Source: Atopobiaceae bacterium (lineage in GTDB: Bacteria; Actinomycetota; Coriobacteriia; Coriobacteriales; Atopobiaceae). From it: a DNA stretch of 6,447 nucleotides. Under the pieces are notes generated by a model. That model made no database searches and was not told where the DNA came from. It saw nothing but the letters and a program-made list of their open reading frames with translations. The translations under genes and the position numbers were made by a program. Below are positions 6,070-6,447 of the stretch, in pieces. Numbering within the stretch: the first letter of the stretch is position 1; every line of letters starts with the position of its first letter. Where the stretch lies: positions 1 to 6,447 of the forward strand of contig JAFUBJ010000355.1 of assembly GCA_017460265.1 (NCBI GenBank). Direction: 5' to 3'.

Positions 6070-6447
6070 CTACTCTCCAGAACCGGAGCGCGAGCCTCCC
6101 CTGCCCAGAGCGGTCTCGGCAAGGTCTCGAAGACCGTACTCGTAGATGCGCCACACAAGACAGGCCAAGGATTGTCGACGTGGCGACCACGCGGAAGTCC
6201 CGTCGTCTTGGTAAGAGAGCGCAAGGTCCACCATGCCGCGAACCTCGCGGGGGAATCGGTCGTGAAGCGTGTCGACACGATGTTCCCTCCAGATGTCCCT
6301 CATGCGAACGACGAGCTTTTGCCGCACGTCATCTCCCTGACGTGCCACTGCATAGAACACGTAGCGAATGGCCCAGTCCGCGAGCTCAACGGCATGCGCA
6401 TCGCAGATGCCGTACGCATCCCATGTGTCATACACACAATCGACCAC
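6070..6447 (-). CDS. C-terminal part of an unrecognised protein, probably of the polysaccharide cluster
   Basis: 125 codons end in TAG at 6072-6070, and the frame runs open to the window edge. The GTG at the edge is not evidence for a start. The peptide is rich in Trp, Arg, Asp and Leu and looks helical throughout, with segments such as ADWAIRYVFYAVARQ and MVDLALSYQDDG. It ends in a low-complexity tail GRGGSRSGSGE. I recognise no catalytic motif, signal peptide or membrane segment. It lies 68 bases upstream of the first glycosyltransferase on the same strand. A helical C-terminal tail of another glycosyltransferase is therefore plausible, but this is only inference from context and composition. 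That it is coding is supported by the uninterrupted frame and the neighbouring gene order. Confidence 0.65.
   Translation of the reverse strand: MVDCVYDTWDAYGICDAHAVELADWAIRYVFYAVARQGDDVRQKLVVRMRDIWREHRVDTLHDRFPREVRGMVDLALSYQDDGTSAWSPRRQSLACLVWRIYEYGLRDLAETALGRGGSRSGSGE

Noticed and set aside
1..6447. Mobile element, CRISPR array, tRNA or phage-related content
   Set aside because: Reading both strands showed no transposase or integrase frame, no regularly spaced repeats and no tRNA-like fold; all supported genes are housekeeping or glycan genes.

Overview
The window looks like ordinary chromosome from a high-GC Gram-positive bacterium. The base composition, strong GGAGG-type ribosome binding sites, use of GTG and TTG starts, and a pyrR-pyrB-pyrC-pyrK order (which implies an NAD-linked class 1B dihydroorotate dehydrogenase) suggest Actinomycetota. 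A member of the Coriobacteriia (Olsenella/Atopobium/Collinsella-like) is my best guess, but this is inference from style and not a database match. Every gene I accept is on the minus strand, so transcription runs from the right end of the window to the left.

Right part (6447 to 3867): the C-terminal 125 codons of an unrecognised protein cut by the window edge, then two family-2 glycosyltransferases whose ends overlap by an ATGA junction. This is the tail of a surface or extracellular polysaccharide gene cluster. No convincing terminator follows the second glycosyltransferase.

Middle (3866 to 3659): a compact 208-base control region. It holds a good -35/-10 promoter (TTGCAA, 17 bases, TATATT), then a stem-loop with the architecture of a PyrR-binding loop starting almost at the predicted transcription start. 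Next come a sequence able to form an antiterminator and an intrinsic terminator ending 15 bases before the pyrR start codon. The three RNA structures share arms and exclude each other, as expected of UMP/PyrR-controlled transcription attenuation.

Left part (3658 to 1): the de novo pyrimidine operon pyrR, pyrB, pyrC and pyrK. PyrR senses uridine nucleotides and acts on the leader. PyrB condenses carbamoyl phosphate with aspartate, PyrC closes the ring to dihydroorotate, and PyrK passes electrons from dihydroorotate dehydrogenase (PyrD, expected just beyond the left edge) to NAD+. pyrR-pyrB (2-base gap) and pyrB-pyrC (TAATG overlap) are tightly coupled. pyrC and pyrK are separated by 79 bases containing a perfect 11-bp hairpin that may lower expression of the downstream genes.

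I see no mobile element, CRISPR array, tRNA, rRNA or wholly new system. The most interesting material is the pyr leader, followed by the internal hairpin and a substituted flavin-binding motif in PyrK.
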